NCBI GenBank assembly: GCA_964445305.1
Contig: CAYUKK010000187.1
Location: forward strand, 1 to 38,040
Reading direction: 5' to 3'
From: CAYUKK01 sp964445305
GTDB taxonomy: Bacteria; Acidobacteriota; Aminicenantia; Aminicenantales; UBA8522
DNA length: 38,040 nt
The notes under the pieces were generated by a model. The model saw only the letters and a list, made by a program, of their open reading frames with translations. It ran no database searches and had not been told where the DNA came from. The position numbers were made by a program, and so were the translations under genes. Position 1 is the stretch's first letter. The number at the start of each line of letters is the position of its first letter. This document shows, in pieces, positions 8,541-16,964 of this stretch.

Positions 8541-9356
8541 ATGGAAGAAAACCGAAAAGTCGTTCAGACGGCTGTCGGCATCCTTCTTTTCTTGATTGTC
8601 GTCGCTGTTCTTTTTTATTTCCTCATTTACAGGAAAGGAGGACAGCCGGTGCCGGAGGCGATGGAAAAACCGCCAGCCCCGGCCGAAGAGCCGGCCTTGG
8701 CCGAAGAAAAGCCGTTTCCGACAAAGCCTCCGGTCGTGCTCGACCAGAGCGATGACCTCGTCCGTCAGCTGGCGGCTGAGCTCTCCTCGCATCCCCGCTT
8801 GGGCCTCTGGTTGAGAAGTAAGGATATCATTCGCCGCTTCACGGCGGCGGTGGATAACGTGGCTAACGGCTTGAGTCCCCGCGCCCACATTGACTTTTTT
8901 GTCCCTGCCCGAGAATTCCAAGTCATCCAGCGCGGTGATTCTTTCTATGCTGACCCGCAGGGGTTCAGCCGTTATGATGCTGTCGTGGATGTCTTCGTTT
9001 CCTTGGATAGTCGAAAGAGCGTTCAACTTTTCCGGAGTCTTAAGCCTCTTTTTCAAGAAGCCTACCGCGACCTCGGCTATCCTAACCAGGACTTCGAGGA
9101 TGCAATTTTTCGGGCCATCGATGAACTTCTCCGGACGCCCATCGTCGAGGGAGAGGTCAGGCTGGAGAAAGCTGTCCTCAACTACGTCATGGCGGACCCT
9201 GTTCTGGAAGGACTGAGCGATGCTCAGAAACATCTTCTCCGGATGGGGCCGGAGAATGTCGGAGCTGTCCAGGCCAAGTTGAGGGAAATGGCGGTGGCGC
9301 TCGGCATTCCCGAATCCCGCTTGCCGCGGCAACGAATCTACCGGCCCCAGTCCTAA
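8541..9356 (+). CDS. DUF3014 domain membrane-anchored protein
   Basis: 271 aa. One membrane segment (about residues 10-29, VGILLFLIVVAVLFYFLIY) is followed by a Pro/Ala/Glu-rich linker (35-65). A soluble periplasmic domain follows, with VVLDQSDDLVRQLAAELSSH, WLRSKDIIRRFTAAVDNVANG and LSDAQKHLLRMGPENV, which resembles DUF3014. The function of that family is unknown. The upstream gene ends 15 bp before it and GGAAGG serves as ribosome-binding site. The 3' end lies 19 bp from the convergent radical SAM gene. Confidence 0.75.
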   Translation: MEENRKVVQTAVGILLFLIVVAVLFYFLIYRKGGQPVPEAMEKPPAPAEEPALAEEKPFPTKPPVVLDQSDDLVRQLAAELSSHPRLGLWLRSKDIIRRFTAAVDNVANGLSPRAHIDFFVPAREFQVIQRGDSFYADPQGFSRYDAVVDVFVSLDSRKSVQLFRSLKPLFQEAYRDLGYPNQDFEDAIFRAIDELLRTPIVEGEVRLEKAVLNYVMADPVLEGLSDAQKHLLRMGPENVGAVQAKLREMAVALGIPESRLPRQRIYRPQS

Positions 9357-9375
9357 AAAAGAGAAGCTTCAAGCT

Positions 9376-10392
9376 CTACCCGGTTTCCGTTTTGGGGCCC
9401 CAACGAAAGGGTTCGGGCAAGCTGAAATCAGGCAGGAGACGGCTCTCGGGGCTGAAAATTTCCGGCTGGACAAAGACCTCATCAAACTCGAGTTCCTCAG
9501 CGCGCCGGAGGACCGTCCGGTATTCGTCCGCACTAACGGTCCTTTGGAGCTCAGGTGGAGCTTGGAAGCAGGGATAGAATTGACTCATCAGGCTGAGGCA
9601 CAACTCCGTGGCCAAGCTCTTGTGCAGCCATTCCAGGATGTGAAGAGAATCCTCAACCCAGCCAGGCAGCACGAGGTGCCTGATGATCGTTCCTTCCCGC
9701 GCTATTTCTTTTTCGTCGACGATGAGGCGGGGTTTCTGGCGGTACATTTCTTGAATTGCTCGGCTGGCGTACTTGAAGTAGTCAGGCGCCGAGGAGTATT
9801 TCCCGGCGGGAAGGGAGGAGAAATACTTCAAATCAGGGAGATAGATGTCGATAATTCCCTGGAGATGCTGGAGAATTTCAGCCTTCTCATAGCCGTTAGA
9901 GTTCCAGACAAGGGGAATCGCCAGCCCGCCGCTCAAAGCGAGGCGAAGGGCTCGAAGAATGGGGAGGAGGAGATGGGTAGGAGAGACGAGGTTGACGTTC
10001 AAAGCTCCCTCTTCCTGAAGCCTCAACATCATCCGGGCCAGCTCTTCGTCGGTCACTACTTTCCCCTGGCCGAGCCAGCTCAATTGGTAATTCTGGCAGA
10101 AGGAGCATTTAAGGTTACAACCAGTGAAAAAAATAGTTCCAGAACCATGCCTCCGTTCTTCCTGTGCTCCTTCTTCTTGGGCACAATCGGCGATGCCGCT
10201 AAGGGCGGGTTCTTCTCCATGATGGAGAAGAGCATGGGAAACGATGGCCAGCTTTCCGCTCCCGCAGAACCCCTTTTCTCCCGCCGTCCTGTCCACACCG
10301 CACTCGCGAGGGCAGAGGTGGCATTCCTTCTCGTGGCCAGAAAGCCTACCAAGCGCCTGTTCGATTTTTCTTATTTTTTCTATCGATTCCAT
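9376..10392 (-). CDS. Radical SAM protein, PflX/PflA-activase-like
   Basis: 338 aa. The 4Fe-4S/SAM motif is C92-x3-C96-x2-C99 (GCNLKCSFCQN). An N-terminal Cys cluster precedes it (C24, C27, C31, C43 in ECHLCPRECG...GFCGSG), as in the COG1313 PflX-like proteins related to pyruvate formate-lyase activases. Other family segments are NSNGYEKAEIL, IDIYLPDLKYF and VLPGWVEDSLHILEWL. The acidic stretch at about 66-83 (AQEEGAQEERRHG) looks like an insertion between the two clusters. The substrate is unknown and no glycyl-radical enzyme is adjacent. It is monocistronic, with a weak ribosome-binding site. Confidence 0.88.
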   Translation of the reverse strand: MESIEKIRKIEQALGRLSGHEKECHLCPRECGVDRTAGEKGFCGSGKLAIVSHALLHHGEEPALSGIADCAQEEGAQEERRHGSGTIFFTGCNLKCSFCQNYQLSWLGQGKVVTDEELARMMLRLQEEGALNVNLVSPTHLLLPILRALRLALSGGLAIPLVWNSNGYEKAEILQHLQGIIDIYLPDLKYFSSLPAGKYSSAPDYFKYASRAIQEMYRQKPRLIVDEKEIAREGTIIRHLVLPGWVEDSLHILEWLHKSLATELCLSLMSQFYPCFQAPPELQRTVSADEYRTVLRRAEELEFDEVFVQPEIFSPESRLLPDFSLPEPFRWGPKTETG

Positions 10393-10603
10393 AGCTTTGC
10401 TAAATATTTTAACACAGGATTGCTATTCTTTGCTCCCGGGAGTGGGAGGCCGCCTTTGGGATTTTTTTGTCGTCAAATCTCTTTATTGCCTTTTGCCAAT
10501 CCTGGAGGCCCAAGAAAATTCCATGTCATTCGAAAGAACAGACGAAATAAAGGTGACGGTCTCCGGTAGCGGTTCGTTGAGCTAATTTGACAAGGTGTCG
10601 AGA

Positions 10604-10658
10604 GCGCCTGATGGGTGGCCTGGTTGAGGTGCGAACTGTGCCACCACCCATCGGGTGC
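10604..10658. repeat. Long inverted repeat in the 10393-10748 gap
   Basis: The arms GATGGGTGG (10610-10618) and CCACCCATC (10644-10652) pair perfectly around a 25-nt loop. With two G-U pairs the stem extends to about 15 bp. It lies between the divergent radical SAM and dedA genes, upstream of the dedA promoter, and has no T-run, so it is not an intrinsic terminator. The segment after the right arm (CCCATCGGGTGCTTTG) resembles one near 13213-13230 on the other strand. The rest of this 356-bp gap holds only the dedA promoter. Confidence 0.6.
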
Positions 10659-10691
10659 TTTGATCGGCAATTTCAGAAGGTGACATTTTTC

Positions 10692-10719
10692 TTGACACAG
10701 CGCCGTCGAGTGGTTTAAT
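10692..10719 (+). promoter_or_regulatory. Sigma-70 promoter of dedA
   Basis: A perfect -35 TTGACA (10692-10697), a 16-bp spacer and -10 TTTAAT (10714-10719). The expected start is near 10726, about 22 nt before the dedA ATG. Confidence 0.7.
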
Positions 10720-10748
10720 TATGGGAAACTTGCGTCGAGAAAAAGAAG

Positions 10749-11402
10749 ATGGATTTTATCGCGAAGCTCTGGGATATTGTCGTTCATCTGGACAAGCACC
10801 TCAGCACCCTGATCCAGCAATACGGGCTCTGGACCTATCTCATCCTTTTTCTTGTCATCTTCTGCGAAACGGGTTTTGTCGTCACACCCTTTCTTCCTGG
10901 CGATTCGCTCCTCTTTGCGGCCGGGACTTTTGCGGCTATCAAGGCGCTCCACGTGGGATGGCTATTTGTCCTCCTCAGCGCCGCCGCCATTCTCGGTGAC
11001 ACAGTCAACTATTGGATCGGTCACTTTATCGGACCCAAAGTTTTCCACAAGGAAAAGGCTCGCTTTTTCAAGAAGGAGTACCTGGACAGGACCCACCGTT
11101 TTTACGAAAAGTACGGAGCAGAGACCATCATCATCGCCCGCTTCGTGCCCATCGTCCGGACGTTTGCCCCGTTTGTGGCTGGAATAGGCAGGATGAGCTA
11201 CTGGAAATTCATCAGCTACAACGTCATCGGCGGAATCGGCTGGGTGGCTATTTTCGTTTTCGGGGGCTATTTTTTTGGCCACATCCCCTTCATCAAGAAA
11301 AATTTTAGCCTGGTCATAGTCCTCATCATCCTGATGTCCCTCTTGCCCGGCTTCATCGAGTTCCTCCGCCATCGACGGGCGAAGGGTCAGGGCAAATCTT
11401 GA
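10749..11402 (+). CDS. DedA family inner-membrane protein
   Basis: 217 aa, polytopic, of the DedA/SNARE-associated (PF09335) family. These proteins are linked to membrane homeostasis and the flipping of lipid carriers. Family motifs are ETGFVVTPFLPGDSLLFAAG (about residues 39-58), the FYEKYG segment and ARFVPIVRTFAPFVAGIGRM, whose two Arg residues and Pro are conserved and needed for function in studied DedA proteins. Membrane segments lie near 27-45, 48-62, 71-92, 150-175 and 185-202. The last 16 bp overlap the 3' end of convergent surE. Confidence 0.92.
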   Translation: MDFIAKLWDIVVHLDKHLSTLIQQYGLWTYLILFLVIFCETGFVVTPFLPGDSLLFAAGTFAAIKALHVGWLFVLLSAAAILGDTVNYWIGHFIGPKVFHKEKARFFKKEYLDRTHRFYEKYGAETIIIARFVPIVRTFAPFVAGIGRMSYWKFISYNVIGGIGWVAIFVFGGYFFGHIPFIKKNFSLVIVLIILMSLLPGFIEFLRHRRAKGQGKS

Positions 11403-12154
11403 ACAACCTTGCGCAGGGCAGGAAAACGGAGGGCTCGGTAATCCGTGAGGTCCGTATGGAGGGGAGTGATGGAAATGAAGCCTTTCGCCACAGCCCAGAT
11501 GTCGCTCGTTTTGTCGCCCGAGGAAGTGGGATTGCCGGCGCCGATCCAATAATAAACGTTCTCTCGGGGGTCTTTTTTTTCGATGATTTCTGGGTTATAC
11601 CGCTTCTCGCCCAGCTTGGTGAGCCGGACTCCCCGGATGGGGAGAGGGGGGATGTTGATGTTCAGCGTCACCCCAGGGGGGAATTTTTCCCTGATCAGGC
11701 GTTTAGCCAGCCTCGTTACAAACTCGGCTGCCCAATCAAAGGGAAAGCGACCCGCTTCATCGGAAAGGACTGAAACAGCCACCGAGGGAGTGCCCAGAAA
11801 AGTCCCCTGGAGTGCCGCCGCGACTGTGCCGGAATAAGAAATGTCCTGTTGGCCAAGGTTGGGGCCGCGGTTGAGGCCGGAGATGAGGAGGTCGGGAGGC
11901 CGGGGGAGGATTTTCTTGAAGGCCAAATAGACGCAGTCGGCGGGCGTACCATCGACGGCAAAGACATGGCGGCTGATTTTTTCCACCCGGAGGGGACGGC
12001 GTAATGTTAGAGACAGGGAGGTGGCACTCCTTTCCCTGTCGGGGGCGACGATGGTGCAAGTTCCCACGCGGCGCAACTTTCGGCGCAGCAGCTGGATCCC
12101 TTCGGCCAAAAAACCGTCATCATTGGTGAGAAGGAAAAGGGGCTGGGCGGGCAT
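11387..12154 (-). CDS. surE: 5'/3'-nucleotidase SurE
   Basis: 255 aa, the usual SurE length. It dephosphorylates nucleoside monophosphates in a metal-dependent reaction. Metal ligands are visible: D12 and D13 in LTNDDGF, S43 in PDRERSATS and N95 in SGLNRGPNLG. VDGTPADCVYLA and YSGTVAAALQGTFLG are also family segments. It starts 2 bp after the stop of the cupin gene, so the two are probably co-transcribed. Its 3' end overlaps dedA by 16 bp. Confidence 0.95.
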   Translation of the reverse strand: MPAQPLFLLTNDDGFLAEGIQLLRRKLRRVGTCTIVAPDRERSATSLSLTLRRPLRVEKISRHVFAVDGTPADCVYLAFKKILPRPPDLLISGLNRGPNLGQQDISYSGTVAAALQGTFLGTPSVAVSVLSDEAGRFPFDWAAEFVTRLAKRLIREKFPPGVTLNINIPPLPIRGVRLTKLGEKRYNPEIIEKKDPRENVYYWIGAGNPTSSGDKTSDIWAVAKGFISITPLHTDLTDYRALRFPALRKVVQDLP

Positions 12155-12156
12155 CT

Positions 12157-12516
12157 TCAGGATCGGACCATGATGAGTATCATCTTGAACTTTTGAGCTG
12201 CCTCGACCGCATGGGGAACGTTGGCGGGCATGAGAATCATCTCGCCCTGGCTCACGCGGTGCGTTTGCCCGCCGATGGAAACCTTTGCTTCCCCATCCAG
12301 GACAACAACGAGGGCGTCAAAGGGAGCGGTGTGTTCGCTCAACTGCTGGCCTTTGTCGAAGGCAAAAAGCGTGATGGTTCCAGCTGGGCGGCTCAAGATT
12401 TCTCGGCTGACAATCGCCCCCGTTTGGTAATCGACCAGGGAAATCAAAGGCTGAGGGCAGTCCAGAGCTTGGCTTCGACCTTTTTGTTTTTTTGAGGGGC
12501 TCACTTTTTTCTCCAT
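12157..12516 (-). CDS. Small cupin-domain protein
   Basis: 119 aa with a single cupin_2-type beta-barrel: LSEHTAPFDALVVVLDGEAKVSIGGQTHRVSQGEMILMPANVPHAV. The first metal motif is reduced (one His, H62 in SEHTAPF) and the second keeps one His (MPANVPHAV), so metal binding is possible but not assured. The N-terminus is basic (KKVSPSKKQKG). Small stand-alone cupins act as sensors or isomerases, and nothing here identifies the ligand. It lies directly upstream of surE and downstream of tRNA-Pro(GGG). Confidence 0.8.
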   Translation of the reverse strand: MEKKVSPSKKQKGRSQALDCPQPLISLVDYQTGAIVSREILSRPAGTITLFAFDKGQQLSEHTAPFDALVVVLDGEAKVSIGGQTHRVSQGEMILMPANVPHAVEAAQKFKMILIMVRS

Positions 12517-12628
12517 CCGGGCTCCCTATTGTGGAGGCTCTTTATTTGTTCACACGAAACGGGCCGTGGAAGAGGAAATACATTTTAATTCCCCGGCTCA
12601 TGAAATCCGCCTTCAGATGGGAGAATGG

Positions 12629-12702
12629 TCGGGACGGGCGGATTTGAACCGCCGACCCCACGCACCCCAAGCGTGTGCGCTACCAGACTGCGCCACGTCC
12701 CG
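12629..12702 (-). tRNA. tRNA-Pro(GGG)
   Basis: The reverse-strand cloverleaf has acceptor CGGGACG/CGTCCCG, anticodon stem CACGC/GCGTG with loop TTGGGGT (anticodon GGG) and T-arm GGCGG-TTCAAAT-CCGCC. The discriminator is A and CCA is not encoded. It lies 45 bp downstream of the MerR-type gene and has its own promoter. Confidence 0.95.
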
Positions 12703-12714
12703 AAACGGAAAGTT

Positions 12715-12723
12715 ATTATACCA
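12715..12723 (-). promoter_or_regulatory. Extended -10 promoter of tRNA-Pro(GGG)
   Basis: The reverse strand reads TGGTATAAT, a perfect extended -10 element, 12 bp from the tRNA 5' end, the same arrangement as for tRNA-Pro(CGG). Just upstream is a 10-bp palindrome, GCGTTAACGC (12731-12740). Confidence 0.7.
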
Positions 12724-12747
12724 GAAAACAGCGTTAACGCTATAGCT

Positions 12748-13125
12748 TTATAGCTTGCCCGGTTTTTTCTCGAGCGAGGAGGCAATTTCCTGGAGCTGCT
12801 CGCGAACATGAAAGAGGAGCTTCTTGAGCTTGTCCGGATGGACGGGCTCCATCGATTTATCGCCGAATTCCTCCTCGATTCGCCTCTTGGCCCCGGCCAG
12901 GGTGAGCTTCTCGTCAACGAGGAGTTCTTTCAGCCGAAGGATGATATCCAGGTCTTTGGGACGGAAGATTTTCTGGCCGCTGCCTGTCTGCCCGGCGTGG
13001 AGGAAAGGAAATTCTCGCTCCCACCTCTCGATCACCTTGGCTTCGAGGCCGGAGATGCGGCTCACTTCCTCGAGCCGGTAGAACAGCTTATCTGGCTTTG
13101 TTTCGCCCTTCGTCCTCTCCGTCAC
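12748..13125 (-). CDS. MerR-family HTH regulator
   Basis: 125 aa from a GTG at 13125. The N-terminal winged helix-turn-helix is of MerR type (LFYRLEEVSRISGLEAKVIERWEREFP, about residues 14-40, then the wing QKIFRPKDLDIILRLKELL). A basic segment LTLAGAKRRIEEEF and a C-terminal helix (KLKKLLFHVREQLQEIASSLEKK) follow, which would form the dimer coiled coil. There is no effector domain and no Cys cluster, as in the short MerR-like regulators often found near translation genes. The GTG is preferred because AAGGAAAG precedes it and a promoter lies upstream inside the longer frame. The target is unknown; the tRNA and cupin-surE genes lie downstream. Confidence 0.8.
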   Translation of the reverse strand: MTERTKGETKPDKLFYRLEEVSRISGLEAKVIERWEREFPFLHAGQTGSGQKIFRPKDLDIILRLKELLVDEKLTLAGAKRRIEEEFGDKSMEPVHPDKLKKLLFHVREQLQEIASSLEKKPGKL

Positions 13126-13161
13126 GAGACTTTCCTTGCCCACGCTCAATGCTGGGATAAC

Positions 13162-13188
13162 ATTATCACGTCTTCGGCGGAGCGTCAA
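13162..13188 (-). promoter_or_regulatory. Promoter of the MerR-type gene
   Basis: The reverse strand has TTGACG (13188-13183), a 15-bp spacer and GATAAT (13167-13162). The hexamers are good (5/6 each) but the spacing is short. The position, 37 bp before the GTG start, supports that start. Confidence 0.45.
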
Positions 13189-13198
13189 GCCAGCCCGA

Positions 13199-13400
13199 TC
13201 CAATTTGCGGCCAAAGCACCCGACGGGTCCCGTCGTCGCTTACCCCCAGTGAGGCTCGGGGTTGGGATTGCGAAGCCCGCTCGTTTCCCCAGCGAGGAAA
13301 CTCGCTCCGACTCAGCCTTCGCTCTTCTCTCGCTTGGCTCGAGAAACCATGCCCGCTCAGGCTTCGACGGGCTTCCTCACCCAAACTCCTCGCCTGCATT
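13199..13400. other. Structured, non-coding GC-rich region
   Basis: This part of the gene-free gap between the MerR-type gene and tRNA-Leu is dense in inverted repeats: CGACGG-GTC-CCGTCG (13221-13235), AGCGAG-GAAA-CTCGCT (13291-13306), and outer arms GAAGCCCG (13272-13279) and CGGGCTTC (13368-13375) enclosing it. GCCCGCTC occurs twice. No convincing reading frame covers it. It could be the leader of the MerR-type gene, a small RNA or a degenerate repeat. The sequence next to 13213 resembles one at 10646-10673. From 13400 to 13490 the gap is AT-rich and shows nothing else. Confidence 0.4.
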
Positions 13401-13491
13401 CGCTATCGTGATAATTTGTTACAAGATCAAGCACTTTCGCTTGATGATAATTCTCTATCGGCATGTATGAAATTTGGGTCCATACGAAGGC

Positions 13492-13520
13492 TTTACCTTT
13501 GGGGTGTCGACGGATATAAT
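13492..13520 (+). promoter_or_regulatory. Promoter of tRNA-Leu
   Basis: -35 TTTACC (13492-13497), a 17-bp spacer and a perfect -10 TATAAT (13515-13520). The start would be near 13527, giving a leader of about 16 nt before the tRNA. Confidence 0.75.
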
Positions 13521-13542
13521 AATAACCGGTTGCGCCGTAAAT

Positions 13543-13626
13543 GCGGAAGTGGCGGAACTGGCAGACGCGTAAGCCTCAGGAGTTTATGGCCGAAAGGCCG
13601 TGAGGGTTCGAGTCCCTCCTTCCGCA
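13543..13626 (+). tRNA. tRNA-Leu(CAG)
   Basis: The acceptor is GCGGAAG/CTTCCGC and the anticodon stem is TAAGC/GTTTA around loop CTCAGGA (anticodon CAG, codon CUG). A long variable arm (TGGCC-GAAA-GGCCG) marks a class II tRNA, and the T-arm is GAGGG-TTCGAGT-CCCTC. The discriminator is A, no CCA is encoded, and a short T-run follows. The 270 bp after it hold no gene; a weak TTGAAA-N17-TATCTT (13815-13843) may serve the next gene. Confidence 0.96.
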
Positions 13627-13899
13627 TTTTTCTTCCCTGCCCTGAAAATCTGGGGGAGGATTTGTTCTCCCTGTTTCACCGACATTTTCCTTTACGTTCA
13701 AGGGCAGATTCATCTACCCTCTCTTCATTGTTCTTTCGTTAGCTTGAAGGTTGTCGAAGCCATTGTCCTTGAAACGCCCGGCATCTGAGGTTCGTTAGGA
13801 AAATCTGGCTGTTCTTGAAATTCCGACGCGATAGGTTTATCTTAGAAGAGAAGGACATGCCTCTATTGATATGATAGAAATACTAAGGAAAGTGGGAAG

Positions 13900-15966
13900 G
13901 TGAAGGGGAAGATTTTTGCCACTGCCGGCGGAGCTTTTCTTGTTTTCCTCATCGTCGCTGGGAGTCCAGTCGCCAAGAAGGATGAGCTCCCTCCTGTCTA
14001 TAAGAAATGGCTTGAGGAGGAGGCTGTCTATATCATCACCCCGCTGGAGAGGGAGGTTTTCCTGAAGCTGACGACAGACAGGGAAAGGGATATGTTCATC
14101 GAGGCTTTCTGGAAACATCGCGACCCCACACCCGGCACACCCGAGAATGAATTCAAGACCGAGCACTTCCGCCGTATCAACTATGCCAATCATTTCTTCG
14201 GTCGGGAATCGCCCAAGCCCGGCTGGCGGACGGACCGCGGCCGAATCTACATCATCCTCGGCGAGCCGAATGACATCCAGCGCTACGATGGAAAAACGCA
14301 GACTTATCCCGCTGAGGTCTGGTTCTACCAGGGCAAGACGGAGATGGGGTTGCCAGCGGGTTTCCACCTTGTTTTTTTCCAGCCGGGGGGCGTGGGCGAG
14401 TACAGGCTCTACAGCCCGAGCAAAGACGGCCCCCAGGCCCTTCTCACTTCCTACTACGGTGACCCCATCGACTATCAAGCTGCTTACAATCAGCTTAAAG
14501 AATTCGAGCCCGACTTGGCCGAAGTGGCCATTTCCCTCATCCCTGGCGAGACGTCAGCCATGGTCGGCCGGCCTTCCCTTGCCTCCGACCTCCTTGTCCA
14601 GCGCGTCGAGACGACTGCCCAAAGGCTTGTCGAGGAGAAGTATGCCCGCAAGTTCCTCGAGTACAAGGATATCGTTGAGGTCGAATATACGGCTAACTAC
14701 ATCGATTGTGACGGCTTGGTCAAGCTCGTCCGCGACCCGTCGGGAATTTATTTTGTCCATTTCTCCATTGAACCGCAACGGCTTTCGGTCATCGAGTATG
14801 AGAAAAAATATTCGACGACGCTGAAAATGAACGGCAGCGTGACGACGCCGGAGGGTAAGCTCATCTACCAGTTCGATAGGACAATGGCGATGAACTTCGA
14901 CGAAGCGAAGATGGGGGGCGTCAGCCGCCAGCCGCTCAACATCCATGATATGTTCCCCCTCATCCCCGGCGAGTACAAGTTTTCTGTGCTCATCAAGAAT
15001 GAAGTTTCCAAGGAATTCACTTCCTTCGAGCGAACCCTCTCTATTCCCGGCGACGAGCCTCCTCTCCATATGACCCCGCCCATTCTCGCCTACAAGGCGG
15101 TGCCGGTCGAAGGAGAGGCGAATAACTTGAAGCCTTTCCGCCTCGGACGCTACCAGGTTTATGCCCAGCCCAACCGAGTGTTTCTCAAGAAGGACAGCCT
15201 GCACGTTATTTTTGAGGTGCACGGCCTCGATGCGGAGCTGAGCGAGCGAGGGGAGGTCCGCTTTATCTTCGAGCGGGAGGATGTGGAATTCCGCTCGCTA
15301 ACGAGGAAAATCACTGACTACCCCACTTTACCCACCATTCTCGAGGCATTCCCCCTGGCTGAGTTTCCGCCAGCTCATTACCGTTTGAAAATCAGCCTCA
15401 TCGCCGACGGGCGGGAGGTCGTCACGGCGGGAGAGGAATTCGATGTCACCCATCTCGAGGCTATCAGCCGGCCGTGGGTTTATTCCAAAGTCCTTCCCGC
15501 GACCACCGACCCCCTCTATGCCTATATCCTCGGAACGCAGCTCTTTAACGCCGGCCGGGTGGACGAAGCCGTGGCCAAACTCGAGGAAGCTTGCCGTTTG
15601 CGACCGGACTCGGCCGACTTTGCCCTCAACCTGGCTCAGGCCTATATGAGCAAGAGAGAATACTTGAGAGTCGACCAGCTTCTCGAGCCCTTTCTCGGGC
15701 AGGAAAAGCCTGCTTCCTATGAGTTCTATTTTCTCGTCGGCCGTGCCCGTCAGAAGCTCGGCCAGTGGGACAGGGCCATCGCCGCTTTCGACGAGGCCAT
15801 CGCTCATTACGGGACGAACACGAACATCCTGAATGCCGTGGGTGAATGCTATTTCCAGAAGGGCGATGTGCGGGCAGCACTCGCTGTCTGGGAAAAGTCC
15901 CTCGAGCTCAACCCCGACCAGCCCGGAATCCGCAAGGCTGTTGAAACCCTCAAGGAGAAAAAGTGA
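13900..15966 (+). CDS. GWxTD-domain protein with C-terminal TPRs
   Basis: 688 aa, exported: residues 1-25 form a signal peptide or anchor. The GWxTD domain is complete, with the conserved lead-in MFIEAFWKHRDPTPGTPENEFK (about 65-86) and the eponymous GWRTD at 108-112 followed by RGRIYIILGEPNDI. The middle (about 200-520) is beta-rich and unassigned. Residues 535-685 carry TPR units such as YILGTQLFNAGRVDEAVAKLEEACRL and LGQWDRAIAAFDEAIAHYG. The GTG start at 13900 has AAGGAAAG and GGGAAG upstream. The family's function is unknown; it occurs in Bacteroidetes, Acidobacteria and Aminicenantes envelopes. First and longest of the cluster. Confidence 0.88.
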   Translation: MKGKIFATAGGAFLVFLIVAGSPVAKKDELPPVYKKWLEEEAVYIITPLEREVFLKLTTDRERDMFIEAFWKHRDPTPGTPENEFKTEHFRRINYANHFFGRESPKPGWRTDRGRIYIILGEPNDIQRYDGKTQTYPAEVWFYQGKTEMGLPAGFHLVFFQPGGVGEYRLYSPSKDGPQALLTSYYGDPIDYQAAYNQLKEFEPDLAEVAISLIPGETSAMVGRPSLASDLLVQRVETTAQRLVEEKYARKFLEYKDIVEVEYTANYIDCDGLVKLVRDPSGIYFVHFSIEPQRLSVIEYEKKYSTTLKMNGSVTTPEGKLIYQFDRTMAMNFDEAKMGGVSRQPLNIHDMFPLIPGEYKFSVLIKNEVSKEFTSFERTLSIPGDEPPLHMTPPILAYKAVPVEGEANNLKPFRLGRYQVYAQPNRVFLKKDSLHVIFEVHGLDAELSERGEVRFIFEREDVEFRSLTRKITDYPTLPTILEAFPLAEFPPAHYRLKISLIADGREVVTAGEEFDVTHLEAISRPWVYSKVLPATTDPLYAYILGTQLFNAGRVDEAVAKLEEACRLRPDSADFALNLAQAYMSKREYLRVDQLLEPFLGQEKPASYEFYFLVGRARQKLGQWDRAIAAFDEAIAHYGTNTNILNAVGECYFQKGDVRAALAVWEKSLELNPDQPGIRKAVETLKEKK

Positions 15967-16009
15967 AGAGTTGGAGTGACGGCCATTCCGATAAAGTTGA
16001 GGCTAACCC

Positions 16010-16948
16010 ATGAAGGCCTGGAGAATTTTGGCAGCGGGAGTTGTTGTGGCGGCCATGGGGGCCTGCGCAGTCTCGCTTCTGGAAAAGAATCTTTCGCCCG
16101 AGAACGCCGAGTTTCTCTCTAAAGTCCGCTACATCATAACGAGCGAAGAAAAGTCCACCTTTCTCCATCTCCCCGATTCCGAGAAACCACGCTTCATCGA
16201 GGAATTCTGGAAGCGGCGCGACCCTGACCCAGAGACGGAGGAAAACGAGTTCAAGAAGGAATACTTCGAGAGGATAAAGAAAGCTGATGAGCTTTTCTTC
16301 GGCGAAGGCCGGCCCGGCTGGCTGACGGATAGGGGAAGGGTTTACATCCTTTTTGGCCCACCCACCGACCGAATGACCTCGCCGACGGGGAGCAGCTTCT
16401 ACGGCCGCTGCCAGGAACTCTGGTACTACGGCACTTTTCCGGTTATTTTTATCGACGCCAACTGTAACGGCCAGTTCGTCCTCGTCACCATAGACCTGAG
16501 CCATCTTAACGACCTCAACCTGGCCCTGGCCACAGCACAAAGGCCGATTCTCGCCAGCTCGAGGCGGTCGTTCCTCGACTTCACCATCGGCTTGAAAAAG
16601 AAAACGGACGAGGGGGATCGGCTTGAAGGCCTGGTCATCATCCAAATTCCCTACCGCTCTATCTGGTTCTCGGCCGAGGGCGAGGGCTTCAAGACCACTC
16701 TCGAGCTCTCCCTCGATATCAGGGACAGCCGCGAGAAGCTCGTCTGGGAATTCAAGCATAACTATGAGCTTCGCCTGACCCAGGCAGAGCTTTCTGCCTT
16801 CCAGGATAAATCCTACGGCATTGAGGTTCCTTTTGTGCTCGACAGGCCGCTTGAAGAGCTCCGCCAGGGAAAGAACAAGCTTGAGGTTGTGCTTCGCAAC
16901 TCGACCGGGAAGGAAGAGGTGAGGAAAACTGCCGAATTCAGTCTGTGA
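16010..16948 (+). CDS. GWxTD-domain lipoprotein (second)
   Basis: 312 aa. The signal peptide ends in a good lipobox, AMGAC with Cys19, so it should be lipid-anchored. The domain is complete: SKVRYIITSEEKSTFLHLPD, RFIEEFWKRRDPDPETEENEF and GWLTD (103-107) followed by RGRVYILFGPPTDR. A beta-rich C-terminal part follows. It starts 43 bp after the first GWxTD gene and resembles the third gene over the whole length, so a tandem duplication is likely. Confidence 0.88.
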   Translation: MKAWRILAAGVVVAAMGACAVSLLEKNLSPENAEFLSKVRYIITSEEKSTFLHLPDSEKPRFIEEFWKRRDPDPETEENEFKKEYFERIKKADELFFGEGRPGWLTDRGRVYILFGPPTDRMTSPTGSSFYGRCQELWYYGTFPVIFIDANCNGQFVLVTIDLSHLNDLNLALATAQRPILASSRRSFLDFTIGLKKKTDEGDRLEGLVIIQIPYRSIWFSAEGEGFKTTLELSLDIRDSREKLVWEFKHNYELRLTQAELSAFQDKSYGIEVPFVLDRPLEELRQGKNKLEVVLRNSTGKEEVRKTAEFSL

Positions 16949-16964
16949 TGGAGAAGAGGGGAAG

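Noticed and set aside
10604..10658. Riboswitch or attenuator for dedA
   Set aside because: The hairpin lies upstream of the clear dedA promoter, so it cannot be in the dedA leader, and no known riboswitch core is visible.
10473..10670. Small reverse open frame in the 10393-10748 gap
   Set aside because: It covers the inverted repeat, lacks a ribosome-binding site and has low-complexity content.
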